From Pseudomonas sp. (GTDB taxonomy: Bacteria; Pseudomonadota; Gammaproteobacteria; Pseudomonadales; Pseudomonadaceae), in NCBI RefSeq assembly GCF_030690725.1, contig NZ_JAUYGD010000033.1, positions 124,001-188,000 on the forward strand: a stretch of 64,000 nucleotides of DNA, given 5' to 3'. Both the position numbers and the translations under genes were made by a program. This document shows, piece after piece, positions 38,248 through 47,464 of this stretch. A model generated the notes under the pieces. That model saw nothing but the letters and a program-made list of their open reading frames with translations. It made no database searches and was not told where the DNA came from. Numbering within the stretch: position 1 is the first letter of the stretch; the number at the start of each line of letters is the position of its first letter.

Positions 38248-38560
38248 TGTCTTTCGGATAGGAGATTTGCTGACCTGCTGTCAAAAATATGCAACTACCT
38301 GCAGTTGCGCTTGAACAGGTTATGCAGCGATTACAGTCTGTTACAGAGGCGTGCAGGGCGTTTTGCTGAATTATCTGCTTACGTTTCGTCGTTTTTGTTT
38401 GACATATTTTACGTATTTGCCAGACTGCGCGACCTTGGACGGGCGCGTGCAGCACCCCGTCGAGAATGGTCATAACAAAAACCTGTAGCCCATCGATCCG
38501 TCCCGCGCAGCCTGCGCGGGCCATGCATGCGGTGGGCTGACGTCTGTGGAACGGGAAAGC
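38248..38560. other. Noncoding gap upstream of the symporter
   Basis: I see no convincing gene. Two small dyads are present: GCAACT (38291-38296) with AGTTGC (38303-38308), and CCCGCGCA (38502-38509) with TGCGCGGG (38513-38520), an 8 bp perfect stem with a 3 nt loop about 40 nt before the symporter ATG. The centre is AT-rich and probably holds the symporter promoter, but no -35/-10 pair with good spacing was found. Confidence 0.4.
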
Positions 38561-40000
38561 ATGCTGATCTGGTTCGTTGCGCTCTATTTGCTGGTGACTG
38601 TCGCCATCGGTTTCTACGCCTCCACCCGGGTGCACAACACCCGCGATTTCGCCTCCGGTGGTCGTAGCATGGGCTTCCCCATCGTCGCCGCCATGGTGTT
38701 TGCCACCTGGTTTGGCAGCGAAGCGGTACTGGGCATCCCCGCCACCTTCCTCGAAGAAGGCTTTGCCGGCATCGTCGAAGACCCGTTTGGCTCCTTCGGC
38801 TGCCTGTTCCTGGTCGGCCTGATCATCGCCCGACCGCTGTACCGGATGAACCTGCTGACCATCGGTGACTACTTCAAGAAACGCTTTGGGCCGCAGGTCG
38901 AGCTGATCATCAGCCTGGTCATCGTCATGTCCTACCTGGGCTGGATCGCCGCGCAGCTGATCGCCCTCGGTCTGGTGTTCAACGTCATCTCCGACGGCAG
39001 CATCAGCACCACCCAGGGCATGTTCCTCGGCACCTTTATCGTGCTGCTGTACACCCTGTTCGGCGGCATGTGGTCGATTGCCCTGACCGACTTCTTCCAG
39101 ATGATCATCATCGTCGTCGGCTTGATCTACCTGGTCTGGCTGTTCAGCGACATGGCCGGCGGCGCCGACCTGGTGATCAGCCAGGCGGCCAGCGATGGCA
39201 AATTCACCTTTATGCACGCCTTCGAGCCCAAGGACATCGTCGCCTTTATCGGCGCGGCAGTGACCATGATGCTCGGCTCCATCCCGCAGCAGGACGTGTA
39301 CCAGCGCGTGATGTCGGCCAAGAGCGAGAACATCGCCGCGCGTGCCTCGATGACCGGTGCGGTGTTCTACCTCGGCTTCTGCATGCTGCCGGTGTTTCTG
39401 GTGTACGCCGCCTCGATGATCGACCCGGCGCTGGTCGAGAAGTGGCTGGCCGAAGATTCGCAGATGATTCTGCCGCTGCTGATCCTCGACAAGACCCCGC
39501 TGTTCGCCCAGATCATGTTCTTCGGCGCGCTGCTTTCGGCGATCATGTCCACCGCCTCCGGCACCCTGTTGGCGCCGTCGGTGACCCTGACCGAGAACGT
39601 GCTCAAGCGCTTTTTGCCGGTGCTTAACGACAAGCAGTTCCTGCTGCTGATGCGCGTCACCATCGTGGTCTGCGCCGTGGCCACCCTGAGCTTTGCCCTG
39701 TATTCGGATGCAAGCATCTACGAGATGGTCGGCAACGCCTACAAGGTGACCCTGGTGGCGGCGGTGGTGCCGTTGTTTGCCGGGTTATTCTGGAAGCGCG
39801 CGACCACCCAGGGCGCGCTGGTGGCCATCGCCTTTGGTCTGGTGTCGTGGATCTACCTGGAATACACCTGGACTGAGGCCGCCTTCTGGCCGCCACAGCT
39901 GGCGGGCCTGCTGTTCAGCATGGCCGGTATGTTGATTGGTACGCTGTTGCCGCAGTGGAGCCGTAACCAGAACGGCACGCTGGTGGCGCAGGCGGAATAA
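38561..40000 (+). CDS. Sodium:solute symporter family transporter
   Basis: A 479-residue polytopic protein. The start at ATG 38561 (MLIWFVALYLLV) is preferred over an in-frame GTG five codons earlier. SSS-family patterns are visible: an N-terminal helix followed by RDFASGGRSMGFP, MVFATWFGSEAVLGIP, and the conserved central SIPQQDVYQRVMSAKS. About 12-13 membrane helices can be drawn. Substrate cannot be told: the family covers panthothenate, proline, acetate and sugars. The gene is alone, with its own terminator. It is not part of the P. aeruginosa order I recall here. Confidence 0.86.
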   Translation: MLIWFVALYLLVTVAIGFYASTRVHNTRDFASGGRSMGFPIVAAMVFATWFGSEAVLGIPATFLEEGFAGIVEDPFGSFGCLFLVGLIIARPLYRMNLLTIGDYFKKRFGPQVELIISLVIVMSYLGWIAAQLIALGLVFNVISDGSISTTQGMFLGTFIVLLYTLFGGMWSIALTDFFQMIIIVVGLIYLVWLFSDMAGGADLVISQAASDGKFTFMHAFEPKDIVAFIGAAVTMMLGSIPQQDVYQRVMSAKSENIAARASMTGAVFYLGFCMLPVFLVYAASMIDPALVEKWLAEDSQMILPLLILDKTPLFAQIMFFGALLSAIMSTASGTLLAPSVTLTENVLKRFLPVLNDKQFLLLMRVTIVVCAVATLSFALYSDASIYEMVGNAYKVTLVAAVVPLFAGLFWKRATTQGALVAIAFGLVSWIYLEYTWTEAAFWPPQLAGLLFSMAGMLIGTLLPQWSRNQNGTLVAQAE

Positions 40001-40020
40001 GCCTGGCGTTTGGTCGACTA

Positions 40021-40050
40021 AACCCCGCTGATTGGCGGGGTTTTGTTTTT
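40021..40050 (+). terminator. Intrinsic terminator after the symporter
   Basis: AACCCCGC (40021-40028) pairs with GCGGGGTT (40035-40042), loop TGATTG, followed by TTGTTTTT. Confidence 0.9.
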
Positions 40051-40076
40051 CGGCCGGGCGAGGGCATATCGCCTCT

Positions 40077-40100
40077 GTAGGAGCGGCCCATGGCCGCGAA
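40077..40100. repeat. Single REP, GTAGGAGCGG family
   Basis: GTAGGAGCGGCCCATGGCCG followed by CGAA, a single copy of the family paired elsewhere in the window. It starts the repeat-rich noncoding stretch. Confidence 0.75.
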
Positions 40101-40160
40101 CTTTGTTGTTTCTGGGATTGGTCTTTGTTTGCGCCGCTTATGTGTTGACCGGGCTAACGG

Positions 40161-40796
40161 TTCCGCCCTTACGGCGGCTCACTTTTGGCAAACGCCCCAA
40201 AAGTAAGCAAAAAGTCTTGCCCCTTGCATCCGGGTCTCGCTGCGCTCGACTTCCCTCGTTCCATCATTGCTCCAGGGGCCCGCCGCGAAGGGCCATCCCT
40301 GGCCCATCGCGGCTCTCGCGGCATCCATGCCGCTCAACCCCTTCCGCAACGATTCCACTCGGCCTGCTGATGGGGCGTTTCGCGTCGTCTGTGATAACGC
40401 AGAACAAACCGTAGGAACGGGCTTGCCCGCGATGCTTTTTTTTGGCTTTTACGTTCCGCTTTTGCCCTTCGCTATGCCTCCACAAATCGCCCAAACAACG
40501 CGGTCCCCGAATCCCGTCAGGAGGCCGAGCGTAGGTGCTGTGGAGAGGGGCGTTTGGCATGGATGCCAAACGAGGAACGATGGGCCAGGGATGGCCCACC
40601 GTGACGACCCTCGGAGCAGCGCCGGAGCGAGGGAAGTTGAGCGCAGCGAAACCCGGATGCCGGGCGCGCTTTCTCTTTGGTTACTTTCTGCGCGAGTGAA
40701 GAGATACGGAGCGAAGCGCAGTAACAGCCAAAGGCTGGCCCGCAGGGTGAGCGCAGCGAATCAAGTGACTCGCCGTAAGGGCGAAAGGGTGACTTA
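40161..40796. repeat. Large imperfect inverted repeat in noncoding DNA
   Basis: A left arm at about 40161-40371 and a right arm at about 40516-40796 are imperfect reverse complements. Shared blocks, in order, are CGCCCTTACGGCG, GCATCCGGGT with TCGCTGCGCTC, ACTTCCCTCG, GGGCCATCCCTGGCCCATCG, GGCATCCATGCC and CTCGGCCTGCTGA. The right arm has extra sequence between blocks, so arms differ in length. Blocks of this kind recur as mosaic repeats in Pseudomonas genomes. Open frames crossing it have no protein-like features. A lone REP (GTAGGAACGGGCTTGCCCGC) lies in the loop at 40411-40434. Confidence 0.7.
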
Positions 40797-40863
40797 CAGT
40801 TAAGGCAGATGCGGCGGTAGAGCATGTGACGACGATGGTTGGTAATGAAGGTTTGAACATACC

Positions 40864-40952
40864 GGTGGACAAGCTTCGCGTTGTCCACCCTACGCGCCGC
40901 ACATTAGCGATCCTTGCGTAGGGTGGATGACGTTTTTTTCATCCACCGTTAC
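40864..40952. repeat. Nested GGTGGA hairpin pair
   Basis: GGTGGACAA (40864-40872) pairs with TTGTCCACC (40881-40889); GGTGGATGA (40922 on) pairs with TCATCCACC ending near 40952; and CCACCCTACGC (40885-40895) is the inverse of GCGTAGGGTGG (40916-40926). So two hairpins form an inverted pair around 20 nt of unique sequence. From 40953 to 41095 I see no feature beyond the leader of the next gene. Confidence 0.7.
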
Positions 40953-41095
40953 TGCCGTTGTCCGGGCTACTCGCTAAGCGCGGTGTTAACATTGGAAACG
41001 AGTTTTGGGGTCGTTCGCAGTATCCGAAATGTCGTGGAATTATCTCAGCCTAAAAATTGTCGGCTGATATTTTTAAGAAAGGGCTGGGTTAGGGC

Positions 41096-42169
41096 ATGAG
41101 TAATGAATTTTTGGGGCACGTTATAAAGAGTGATCGAGAAAGTATTGGTCTCACTCAGTATGAATTGCAGCGCAGGTCTAAGGTGTTATCTATTCTTCGA
41201 GACAGTAGGCTTTCAGAGGATGAAAAAGAGCAGCTATTGAAGTCTCGAGGTAATGCAATTGAGAATGAGCGAGGTTGGGTTTTTTGCTCGTTTCCCTCAA
41301 CGCTGATATCGAAAATCGAGAGGGGGGTTGCTAGGTCTATTCTAGAGGGCGACCTTTCTATAATTGCTGAAGTGCTTGGTCAAGATTTGTCTAGATACTC
41401 TGGTCTCGAAGTTAACCCGGTTAGACTAATCGGTTCTAAGGTGGCCGAGTCAGAAGTTGTTCAGGCTCCATTTATCGAGCGTTCAATAGTTTTCGATGCG
41501 GAATATCGCCAGGCTGGCGTGTCAATTTTAAATTTCTTTTCTGAGATTGTTGAGAGAGAGTTTTCCAATCAGTCCGTGAAAGTGGGGATTATGCAGAGTG
41601 GGAATTCCGTTACTTTGCGCATTGAAACTCCTGATGGTAAGGTTTTAAAAGAGGTAGAGCAGAAGCTAAATGCTTATGGTATGGCTGTTATGGGTAAAGC
41701 ACCAATAGAGTCTATCTCTAAGGATCAAGTGCTTCTTCAAGAATTGAAAACTAGGCTTGAAGTGACAAATTTAGAGTTAAGGTTAAGGCAGGAGGCGTCA
41801 TGTGAGCGGTCGTTGCAATATGAAAGTAGGATTGTAAACTTAGAGTCGCAAATATCGAATTTACATAATCTGGTTGGGCAAGGGCTTACTCATCAGACGA
41901 GTTTGATCGAAACTATAAAGAATCTATCGGCCAGCGATAGTCAAAGTAACAATTTTCTCCTGGCCTTGGAAAAGGTTTCTCAGATTGTTGGTGGCGAAAA
42001 AACAGCAGCGTCCGAGAGAAACCTGAATGCGTCTCTAAATGTATTGGAGGTAGAGTCGCCTGGTATATTGTCTCGCCTCAGTAAGACATTGGAGGCTATG
42101 CCTGCAGGCATCTTAGGGAATATGTTAACTCCGTGGGTTCAGACAATTATCCTTTCAATTCCGAAGTGA
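41096..42169 (+). CDS. AT-rich HTH protein of unknown function, likely acquired
   Basis: A 357-residue soluble protein, visibly AT-rich with codons (ATA, AGG, TTA, AGA) rare elsewhere in the window. The N-terminus looks like an XRE-type HTH split by an insertion of about 35 residues: GLTQYELQRRSKV, then after the insert PSTLISKIERGVARS and IIAEVLGQDLSRY. The middle (about 125-225) has a compact alpha/beta pattern (AGVSILNFFSEIVE, VTLRIETPDGKVLKEV, AYGMAVMGKAPI) followed by LKTRLEVTNLELRLRQE. The C-terminal third is a coiled coil and helical tail (about 235-357). I do not recognise the whole protein. It is alone, with mosaic repeats on one side and a terminator on the other. Confidence 0.72.
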   Translation: MSNEFLGHVIKSDRESIGLTQYELQRRSKVLSILRDSRLSEDEKEQLLKSRGNAIENERGWVFCSFPSTLISKIERGVARSILEGDLSIIAEVLGQDLSRYSGLEVNPVRLIGSKVAESEVVQAPFIERSIVFDAEYRQAGVSILNFFSEIVEREFSNQSVKVGIMQSGNSVTLRIETPDGKVLKEVEQKLNAYGMAVMGKAPIESISKDQVLLQELKTRLEVTNLELRLRQEASCERSLQYESRIVNLESQISNLHNLVGQGLTHQTSLIETIKNLSASDSQSNNFLLALEKVSQIVGGEKTAASERNLNASLNVLEVESPGILSRLSKTLEAMPAGILGNMLTPWVQTIILSIPK

Positions 42170-42403
42170 TTTTGTGAGAGTAATTGTCATAAGCCTTTGA
42201 TTTTAGATTGGAGGCAGTTCTCATGTTGCATAGTGACTCGTCTCACCACTATTTTACTCGCAAGCCTTCAATGCACGTTTTCACGTCATCATCAATGGCG
42301 TTTCCAGGCTTTATGCATTCCATCATGGTGCGGCGAACTCCGCGGTTGGATGCGCGGAAAAGGGGACAGATTTATTTTTAAATAAATCAGACTTCTGCAG
42401 TGC
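42170..42403. other. Noncoding stretch with a GGGGACAG motif
   Basis: No supported gene. AAAGGGGACAGATTTATTTT at about 42359-42378 resembles a sequence often found beside transposase remnants in proteobacteria. The preceding 70 bases could be a decayed coding fragment, but no homology can be argued by eye. Confidence 0.3.
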
Positions 42404-42436
42404 CAAAAAAGCCAGACCCCAAAGTCTGGCTTTTTC
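42404..42436. terminator. Bidirectional terminator, XRE-like gene / DUF4197 gene
   Basis: AAAAAAGCCAGAC (42405-42417) pairs with GTCTGGCTTTTT (42424-42435) around CCCAAA. The T-run is present on both strands, so it can serve the + strand gene on the left and the - strand DUF4197 gene on the right. Its left arm is nearly the same as the mexK terminator. Confidence 0.88.
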
Positions 42437-42454
42437 ACATCTATCCAACCCTTC

Positions 42455-43132
42455 TTACAACGCCCCAAACACCTTCTTCGCCAAACTGGTCGCCGCACCA
42501 GCCGGGTTCTGGCGGATGCTGGCTTCCTGCTCGGCGATCATGGCGAACAGGCCGTCCAGCGCCTGCTCGGTTACATAGTTCTCGATATTCGCGCTTTTCG
42601 CGTCGATCACGCCGAAGCTCGCGGCTTGGCCGGCGAAGCTGTTGTATTGCTTGGCCAGGCCGACCTGGTCGGTGGCTTGTTTGACGATGGGCAGGAACTT
42701 GGCGCGGATCTGTTCGCGGCTGGTTTTGTTCAGGTATTGGGTGGCGGAGTCGTTCGAGCCGGCGAGGATGCTTTTGGCGTCCTGCACGGTCATCTTTTTC
42801 ACCGAGTCCACCAGCAGCGCCTGGGCTTGCGGTACGGCGGCTTCGGCGGCTTTGTTCATGCTCGCTTCGAGCTGATCAACCTGCGCGCCCATGCCCATCA
42901 TCTTCATGGTTTTTGCAGCTTTGCCGAGGTTGCCCGGCAGTTCGATGCGCACGTCCGGGTTGTTGCTGAAACCGCCGGGTTTGCCCAGTTGCTGCACGGC
43001 CACTTTGGCGCCTTGGGTGAGGGCGTCCTTGAGGCCGCCGCTGGCGTCGCTTTGCGAGAGGTCAGCGAGGGACAGGGCGAAGGCGCTGCTGGAGAGGGCG
43101 AGGCCGGCGGCCAGGGAAAGCAAACGAAGCAT
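42455..43132 (-). CDS. DUF4197 exported protein
   Basis: A 225-residue protein. The start at ATG 43132 (MLRLLSLAAGLAL) has AAGG 9 nt upstream; ATG 43141 is three codons earlier and possible. A signal peptide covers residues 1-19 (cleavage after AFA). The rest is helical: SGGLKDALTQGAKVAVQQLG, NPDVRIELPGNL, MKMMGMGAQVDQLEASMNKAAE and the C-terminal SLAKKVFGAL all match DUF4197. Function is unknown; periplasmic or outer-membrane-linked location is predicted. It is divergent from the MltF-like gene. Confidence 0.9.
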   Translation of the reverse strand: MLRLLSLAAGLALSSSAFALSLADLSQSDASGGLKDALTQGAKVAVQQLGKPGGFSNNPDVRIELPGNLGKAAKTMKMMGMGAQVDQLEASMNKAAEAAVPQAQALLVDSVKKMTVQDAKSILAGSNDSATQYLNKTSREQIRAKFLPIVKQATDQVGLAKQYNSFAGQAASFGVIDAKSANIENYVTEQALDGLFAMIAEQEASIRQNPAGAATSLAKKVFGAL

Positions 43133-43286
43133 GGTGGGCATCCTTGTGCGATGGAGGGGCAGTTGCTGGAGCTTAACGGACTGGCGCGCACAGGCAAATC
43201 GGCATCTGTGCTCGCCTGGCGCAGCTGCAGGGTGTGGGCCAGTATTTAGCCGCAGAGTGAGACAACGGCTTAGGCGGAGAGCGGCC

Positions 43287-44791
43287 ATGCGTGGTTATCG
43301 GATGATGGGCGGGTGTGTGCTGGCTGCGCTGTGGCTGTGCGTGGCCAGCCCTGTGGCGCAGGCCGGGCTGTTTGACTGGATGTCGACGCAGCTCAATGAG
43401 GCCGAAGAAGCCGAGGTGGATAGCCTGGTGCTGCCGGTGCCGGAGGATTGGATCGGCGACTTCGATGGCATGCGTGAGCGCCGCTTGGTGCGGGTGCTGG
43501 TGCCGTACAGCAAGACCTTCTTTATGGTCGATCGCGGCCGCCAGCAGGGCATCAGCTATGAGCTGGGCAAGGCGCTGGAGGCGTGGCTTAACGCCCGGCA
43601 TCCGTATGCGCAGAAGTCGTTGCGCTGGCAGGTGATGTTTATTCCGGTGGCGCGCAACGAGCTGATGCCCAGGTTGCTCAGCGGCGGTGGCGATATCGCC
43701 GCCGGTGGCCTGACGATTACCGAGGGGCGGCTGCAGACTGTGGATTTTGCCGCGCCGTTCTCCAGCAATATCCGTGAGGCGGTGATTACCGGGCCGTCCA
43801 GTGCTGCGCTGAGCACGCTGGAGGATCTCGCCGGGCAGGAGGTCACGGTGCGCGCTTCAAGCAGTTATTTCGAGCACCTGGTCGCGATCAATCGGCAGTT
43901 CAAGGCGCGCGGCTTAAAGCCGATCAAGATCATCGCGGCCGATGAGAACCTGGAGTCCGAAGACCTGCTGGAAATGCTCAATGCCGGGCTGCTTAACGCC
44001 ATTGTGGTCGACCGCTATATCGCCGAGGCCTGGAGCCCGCTGTATAGCAAGCTGCAGATTCACGATGAGTTCTATATCCATGAGGGGCCGAGTTTGCCTG
44101 GGCGATCCGCAAGAGCAGTCCGCTGCTCAAGCAGGAGCTGGCGGCCTTTGTGGACAAGCACAAGGCCGGCACGGCGTTTGGCAATAGCCTGCGCAACAAG
44201 TACGTGAAAAACAGCAAGCGTGTGCTGAATGCCGCCAGCGAGGCGGAGCTGAAGAAATTCAACGAGTTGGTCGGTTTGTTTGAGAAGCACGCCGGCACCT
44301 ATGAGTTCGACTACCTGATGCTGATGGCGCAGGGGTATCAGGAGTCGCAGCTCAATCAGGCGGCGCGCAGCCCGCGTGGGGCGGTGGGTATTATGCAGTT
44401 GCTGCCGACCACGGCGGCGGACCCGGTGGTGGGCATCAGGGGTATCGACAAGAGCGCCGACAAGAATATTGAGGCGGGCAGCAAGTACATGCGCGTGCTG
44501 GCCGACAAGTACCTGGACGACCCCGAGCTGACGCCGATGAACAAGACCCTGCTGAGCTTTGCCGCCTACAACGCCGGGCCCGGCAACCTGCGCAAGTTTC
44601 GCCGCCTAGCGGAGAAGTCAGGGCTGGATCAGAACGTCTGGTTCGGCAATGTCGAGCACTCGGCGGCGCGGGTGGTCGGCCGCGAGACGGTCGATTACGT
44701 CGGCAATATCTACAAGTACTACGTGGCCTACAAACTGGCCGAGACGAAAAACCGCACGCGGCGCGGGCTGACGCACAAGGCTGAGCACTAG
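43287..44791 (+). pseudogene. MltF-like lytic transglycosylase, frameshifted
   Basis: Start ATG 43287 (MRGYRMMGG) after GGAGA; signal peptide to about residue 27. The first frame reads a periplasmic substrate-binding (SBP_bac_3) domain to about residue 266 and then goes off frame after IHEG. The rest continues in the next frame from about 44085: EFAWAIRKSSPLLKQEL, then an SLT domain with catalytic Glu in QGYQESQLNQ, GIMQLLPTTAAD and AAYNAGPGNLRKF. One extra G in the GGGG run at 44084-44087 would restore a ~501-residue protein (E. coli MltF 518). It would cleave glycan strands of peptidoglycan. Either a real mutation or a sequencing indel. Confidence 0.82.
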
Positions 44792-45006
44792 CCGAGCGGC
44801 CATGGCGCACGTTAAGTGCTACGGCCCGGCGCTTATTCATCTATAACTCACTGCATGCGTCTGACGTATTCGGCGTCAGCGCGCGTACGCAAATTGCATA
44901 GGCAACGCTGTATTTGCAGTACCTGATCTTGCTGGTGGAACTAGGAGCGGTTCGTAAGCAGTTCTGGTAGTCCCTCTGAGCGTCCTTTCCAAGCAGGAGT
45001 AATGGC

Positions 45007-47013
45007 ATGGCTTTTGTCCCCGTTCGGCTGTCGCAGCGTTTGACCCTGGGTTGCATCGTCCTTCTGATTCTGACCGCGCTGGCGGTGTTTGCCGTGATGG
45101 CCCTGCGTGGCCAGCCGCGTGTGGTGGCGGCCAGTGGCGAGCTGATTGAGCAGACTGGCAGCGCCATCGTGCGTCAGCTGGCGTTGCAGTTGGCGCGCAT
45201 TGAGGGGGTGACGGCCAGCCTGGCGCACCTGGCCGAGGTGCTGCCGCGTGAAGAGCCGCTGTACCTCAACAGCCTGCCCAATCTGATCGACAGCCAGGGT
45301 GATAAAGCAATTGCCGGCGGCGGTGTGTGGCCCGAGCCAAATGCCTTCAGCGAGGGCACGGCGCGGCGCAGTTTCTTCTGGGCGCGCGGCGCGGATGGTC
45401 GCCTGGCTTATTCCGATGATTACAACGCCGCCGATGGCCCCGGTTACCACAACGATGGCTGGTATACCGGCGCGCGCAGCAGCCCGGCCGGTCAGTGCCT
45501 GTGGTCGGAGGCCTATAAGGATGTGTTTACCGGCGTGCCGATGGTGACCTGCAGCGTGCCTTACCAGCTTGAGGGACGCTTTGCGGGCGTCGCCACCCTG
45601 GACCTGCTGCTGGACGATCTGGCGCGCTTTCTCACCGAGCAGGGCAAGGTCACCGATGGCTACGCCTTCGCCCTCGATCAGGCCGGTAACGTGCTGCATT
45701 TCCCTGGTATGACCGGGGGTAAAGGCGGCGACATGCTCAAGTTCGCCGACCTGGCGCAGCAGCACGGTTGGCTCAAGCCGGTGCAGGCGGCGCTGACCAG
45801 CAGCAGCTCAGGGGCGATTCGCAACCTTGATCTGCAACACGATGAACAGCTCAAGCAGGCCAGCCGCGTCAGCCTGTTTGTGATGCCCGACACCGGCTGG
45901 GTAATCGGCCTGGTCACCCCGCAGGAGCGGGTTACCGGTCTGGCAAAGGCGCTGACCTGGGAGATTCTGCTGTTTCTTCTGCCGCTGCTGGCGGTGTTGC
46001 TGGCGCTGGCCTGGTTGGCTGGGCGCAAGCTGATCGGTCAACTGGAAGAAACCACCGCGCAGATCGACTCTCTGGGCCGTGGTTCGACCAGCCGCGATGT
46101 CGAGTTGAGCGTGGAGCGCGAGGATGAAATCGGCGCGCTGCGTCACGCGGTCAATCGCTATGCCGGGCAGTTGCGCACCATGCTTCAGCGTATTGCCGAG
46201 GAGGCCGATCATCTGCAGGCCGAAGCCGCGCAACTGGGCGGCCTGAGCAGCACCCTGGCCGGGCGCGCCGAGCAGCAGCGGCAGGAGAACACCCAGCTGG
46301 CGGCGGCGATTACCGAGATGTCGTCGAGTGCCCAGGAAGTGGCGCAGAACACCAACGACTGCGCCAATACCGCGCAGAGTTCACTGCTGGTGGTGCAGCA
46401 GGGGCAGCAGAAGGTGGCCTCCAACAGCTCGGCAATTCAGGCGCTGTCGGCGGAAATGGCCGGTGCGGCCATGGTGATCAGCCGGCTGGAGAAAGACAGC
46501 CAGCAGGTCGGCGCGGTGCTGGATGTGATCAAGGCGATTTCCGAACAAACCAACCTGCTGGCGCTGAATGCCGCCATCGAGGCCGCACGGGCCGGTGAGC
46601 AGGGCCGTGGTTTTGCCGTGGTGGCCGATGAGGTGCGCACCCTGGCGGGTAAAACCCAGGCCTCGGCCAATGAGATCAGCACCATGATCAGCGCGCTGCA
46701 GCAGGCTTCACGCCAGGCGGTGCAAGCGATGCAAGCCGGCGAGGCGCGTACCGAACACGCGGTGGTCGAGGCCGAAGGCGCGGCCACGGCGCTGTCCAGT
46801 ACGGTGCAGAGCTTCGATGATATTTCCCAACGCGCTCAGCAGATCGCCGTGGCGGCGCAGCAGCAAAGCCATGTGACTCAGGAGATCAACGAACTGGCGG
46901 TGCGCATCCATAGCATCAGCGAAGAAAACGCCCGCGACGCCCAGGCGCTGGATCAGGTCAGCAGCGCCATGCAGGCGTTGTCGTCACGCTTGACCGGGTT
47001 AAGCCGCGGCTAG
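45007..47013 (+). CDS. Methyl-accepting chemotaxis protein, periplasmic Cache sensor
   Basis: A 668-residue chemoreceptor. TM1 is at about residues 10-31 and TM2 at about 317-338. Between them a double-Cache-like domain ([50 protein letters not shown]) binds an unknown ligand. HAMP follows, then the signalling domain with the conserved tip [20 protein letters not shown] (residues about 515-534). No C-terminal CheR/CheB pentapeptide is seen. The ATG at 45007 has AGGAGT six nt upstream; an ATG at 45002 is out of frame. Confidence 0.95.
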   Translation: MAFVPVRLSQRLTLGCIVLLILTALAVFAVMALRGQPRVVAASGELIEQTGSAIVRQLALQLARIEGVTASLAHLAEVLPREEPLYLNSLPNLIDSQGDKAIAGGGVWPEPNAFSEGTARRSFFWARGADGRLAYSDDYNAADGPGYHNDGWYTGARSSPAGQCLWSEAYKDVFTGVPMVTCSVPYQLEGRFAGVATLDLLLDDLARFLTEQGKVTDGYAFALDQAGNVLHFPGMTGGKGGDMLKFADLAQQHGWLKPVQAALTSSSSGAIRNLDLQHDEQLKQASRVSLFVMPDTGWVIGLVTPQERVTGLAKALTWEILLFLLPLLAVLLALAWLAGRKLIGQLEETTAQIDSLGRGSTSRDVELSVEREDEIGALRHAVNRYAGQLRTMLQRIAEEADHLQAEAAQLGGLSSTLAGRAEQQRQENTQLAAAITEMSSSAQEVAQNTNDCANTAQSSLLVVQQGQQKVASNSSAIQALSAEMAGAAMVISRLEKDSQQVGAVLDVIKAISEQTNLLALNAAIEAARAGEQGRGFAVVADEVRTLAGKTQASANEISTMISALQQASRQAVQAMQAGEARTEHAVVEAEGAATALSSTVQSFDDISQRAQQIAVAAQQQSHVTQEINELAVRIHSISEENARDAQALDQVSSAMQALSSRLTGLSRG

Positions 47014-47024
47014 CAGCCAGCTTC

Positions 47025-47094
47025 GTAGCCCGGATGCAATCCGGGAGCGGACATGCAGGGCGCGAGGCTTCCTCGGATTGCATCCGGGCTACAG
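47025..47094. repeat. REP pair, GTAGCCCGG family
   Basis: GTAGCCCGGATGCAATCCGG at 47025-47044 is opposed by CGGATTGCATCCGGGCTACA ending at about 47093. It is nearly identical to the pair upstream of recJ. Confidence 0.85.
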
Positions 47095-47098
47095 GTTG

Positions 47099-47314
47099 TT
47101 AGGCGTTTAAGCGCTGCAGCTCGCGGCGCACCATCTGCGCGTAGGCGGCGGGTTTTAAGGCGTACAACTCGGCAGCAACCCAGCTGAGCCAGCGTGCGCC
47201 CAGCTCGGCCTTGGCCGCCAGCAGGCGCTGCGCTTCAGCTTCGGCGCGAGCCTGGTTGGCCTGGTGAAACTCGGCGCGTGAGGGTTTGTTGGTTGGGTCG
47301 TTGTCTGGGGGCAT
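47099..47314 (-). CDS. Small conserved protein downstream of plsB
   Basis: A 71-residue soluble protein, start ATG 47314 (MPPDNDPTNKPSRAEF). It is helical, with a charged alanine-rich helix (RAEAEAQRLLAAKAELGARW). It sits on the plsB strand, 150 nt beyond the plsB stop, with a REP pair between, so it may have its own promoter. No domain is recognised; a similar small gene follows plsB in other pseudomonads as far as I recall. Confidence 0.55.
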   Translation of the reverse strand: MPPDNDPTNKPSRAEFHQANQARAEAEAQRLLAAKAELGARWLSWVAAELYALKPAAYAQMVRRELQRLNA

Positions 47315-47364
47315 GGCGGCGGGCGGTTGTGATCGATCCTGGGGTTATGCATATCTCGCAAACT

Positions 47365-47437
47365 GTAGGAGCGGGCCATGCCCGCGATGACCACGCTAGG
47401 CATATACCTTATTCGCGGCCATGGGCCGCTCCTACAG
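47365..47437. repeat. REP pair, GTAGGAGCGG family
   Basis: GTAGGAGCGGGCCATGCCCG at 47365-47384 is opposed by GCGGCCATGGGCCGCTCCTA ending at about 47435. It lies between the plsB stop and the 71-residue gene. Confidence 0.85.
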
Positions 47438-47464
47438 ATTCCGTAGAGCCATGACCAGGCCGGT

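Noticed and set aside
40185-40803. Open frames across the repeat-rich noncoding stretch
   Set aside because: They cross inverted-repeat arms and REPs, with low-complexity translation and no ribosome sites.
41096-42169. Phage CI-type repressor
   Set aside because: The HTH is split by an insertion, no LexA/S24 peptidase domain follows, and no phage genes flank it.
45002-45004. Earlier ATG for the chemoreceptor
   Set aside because: It is out of frame with the receptor; ATG 45007 has the correct frame and a ribosome site.
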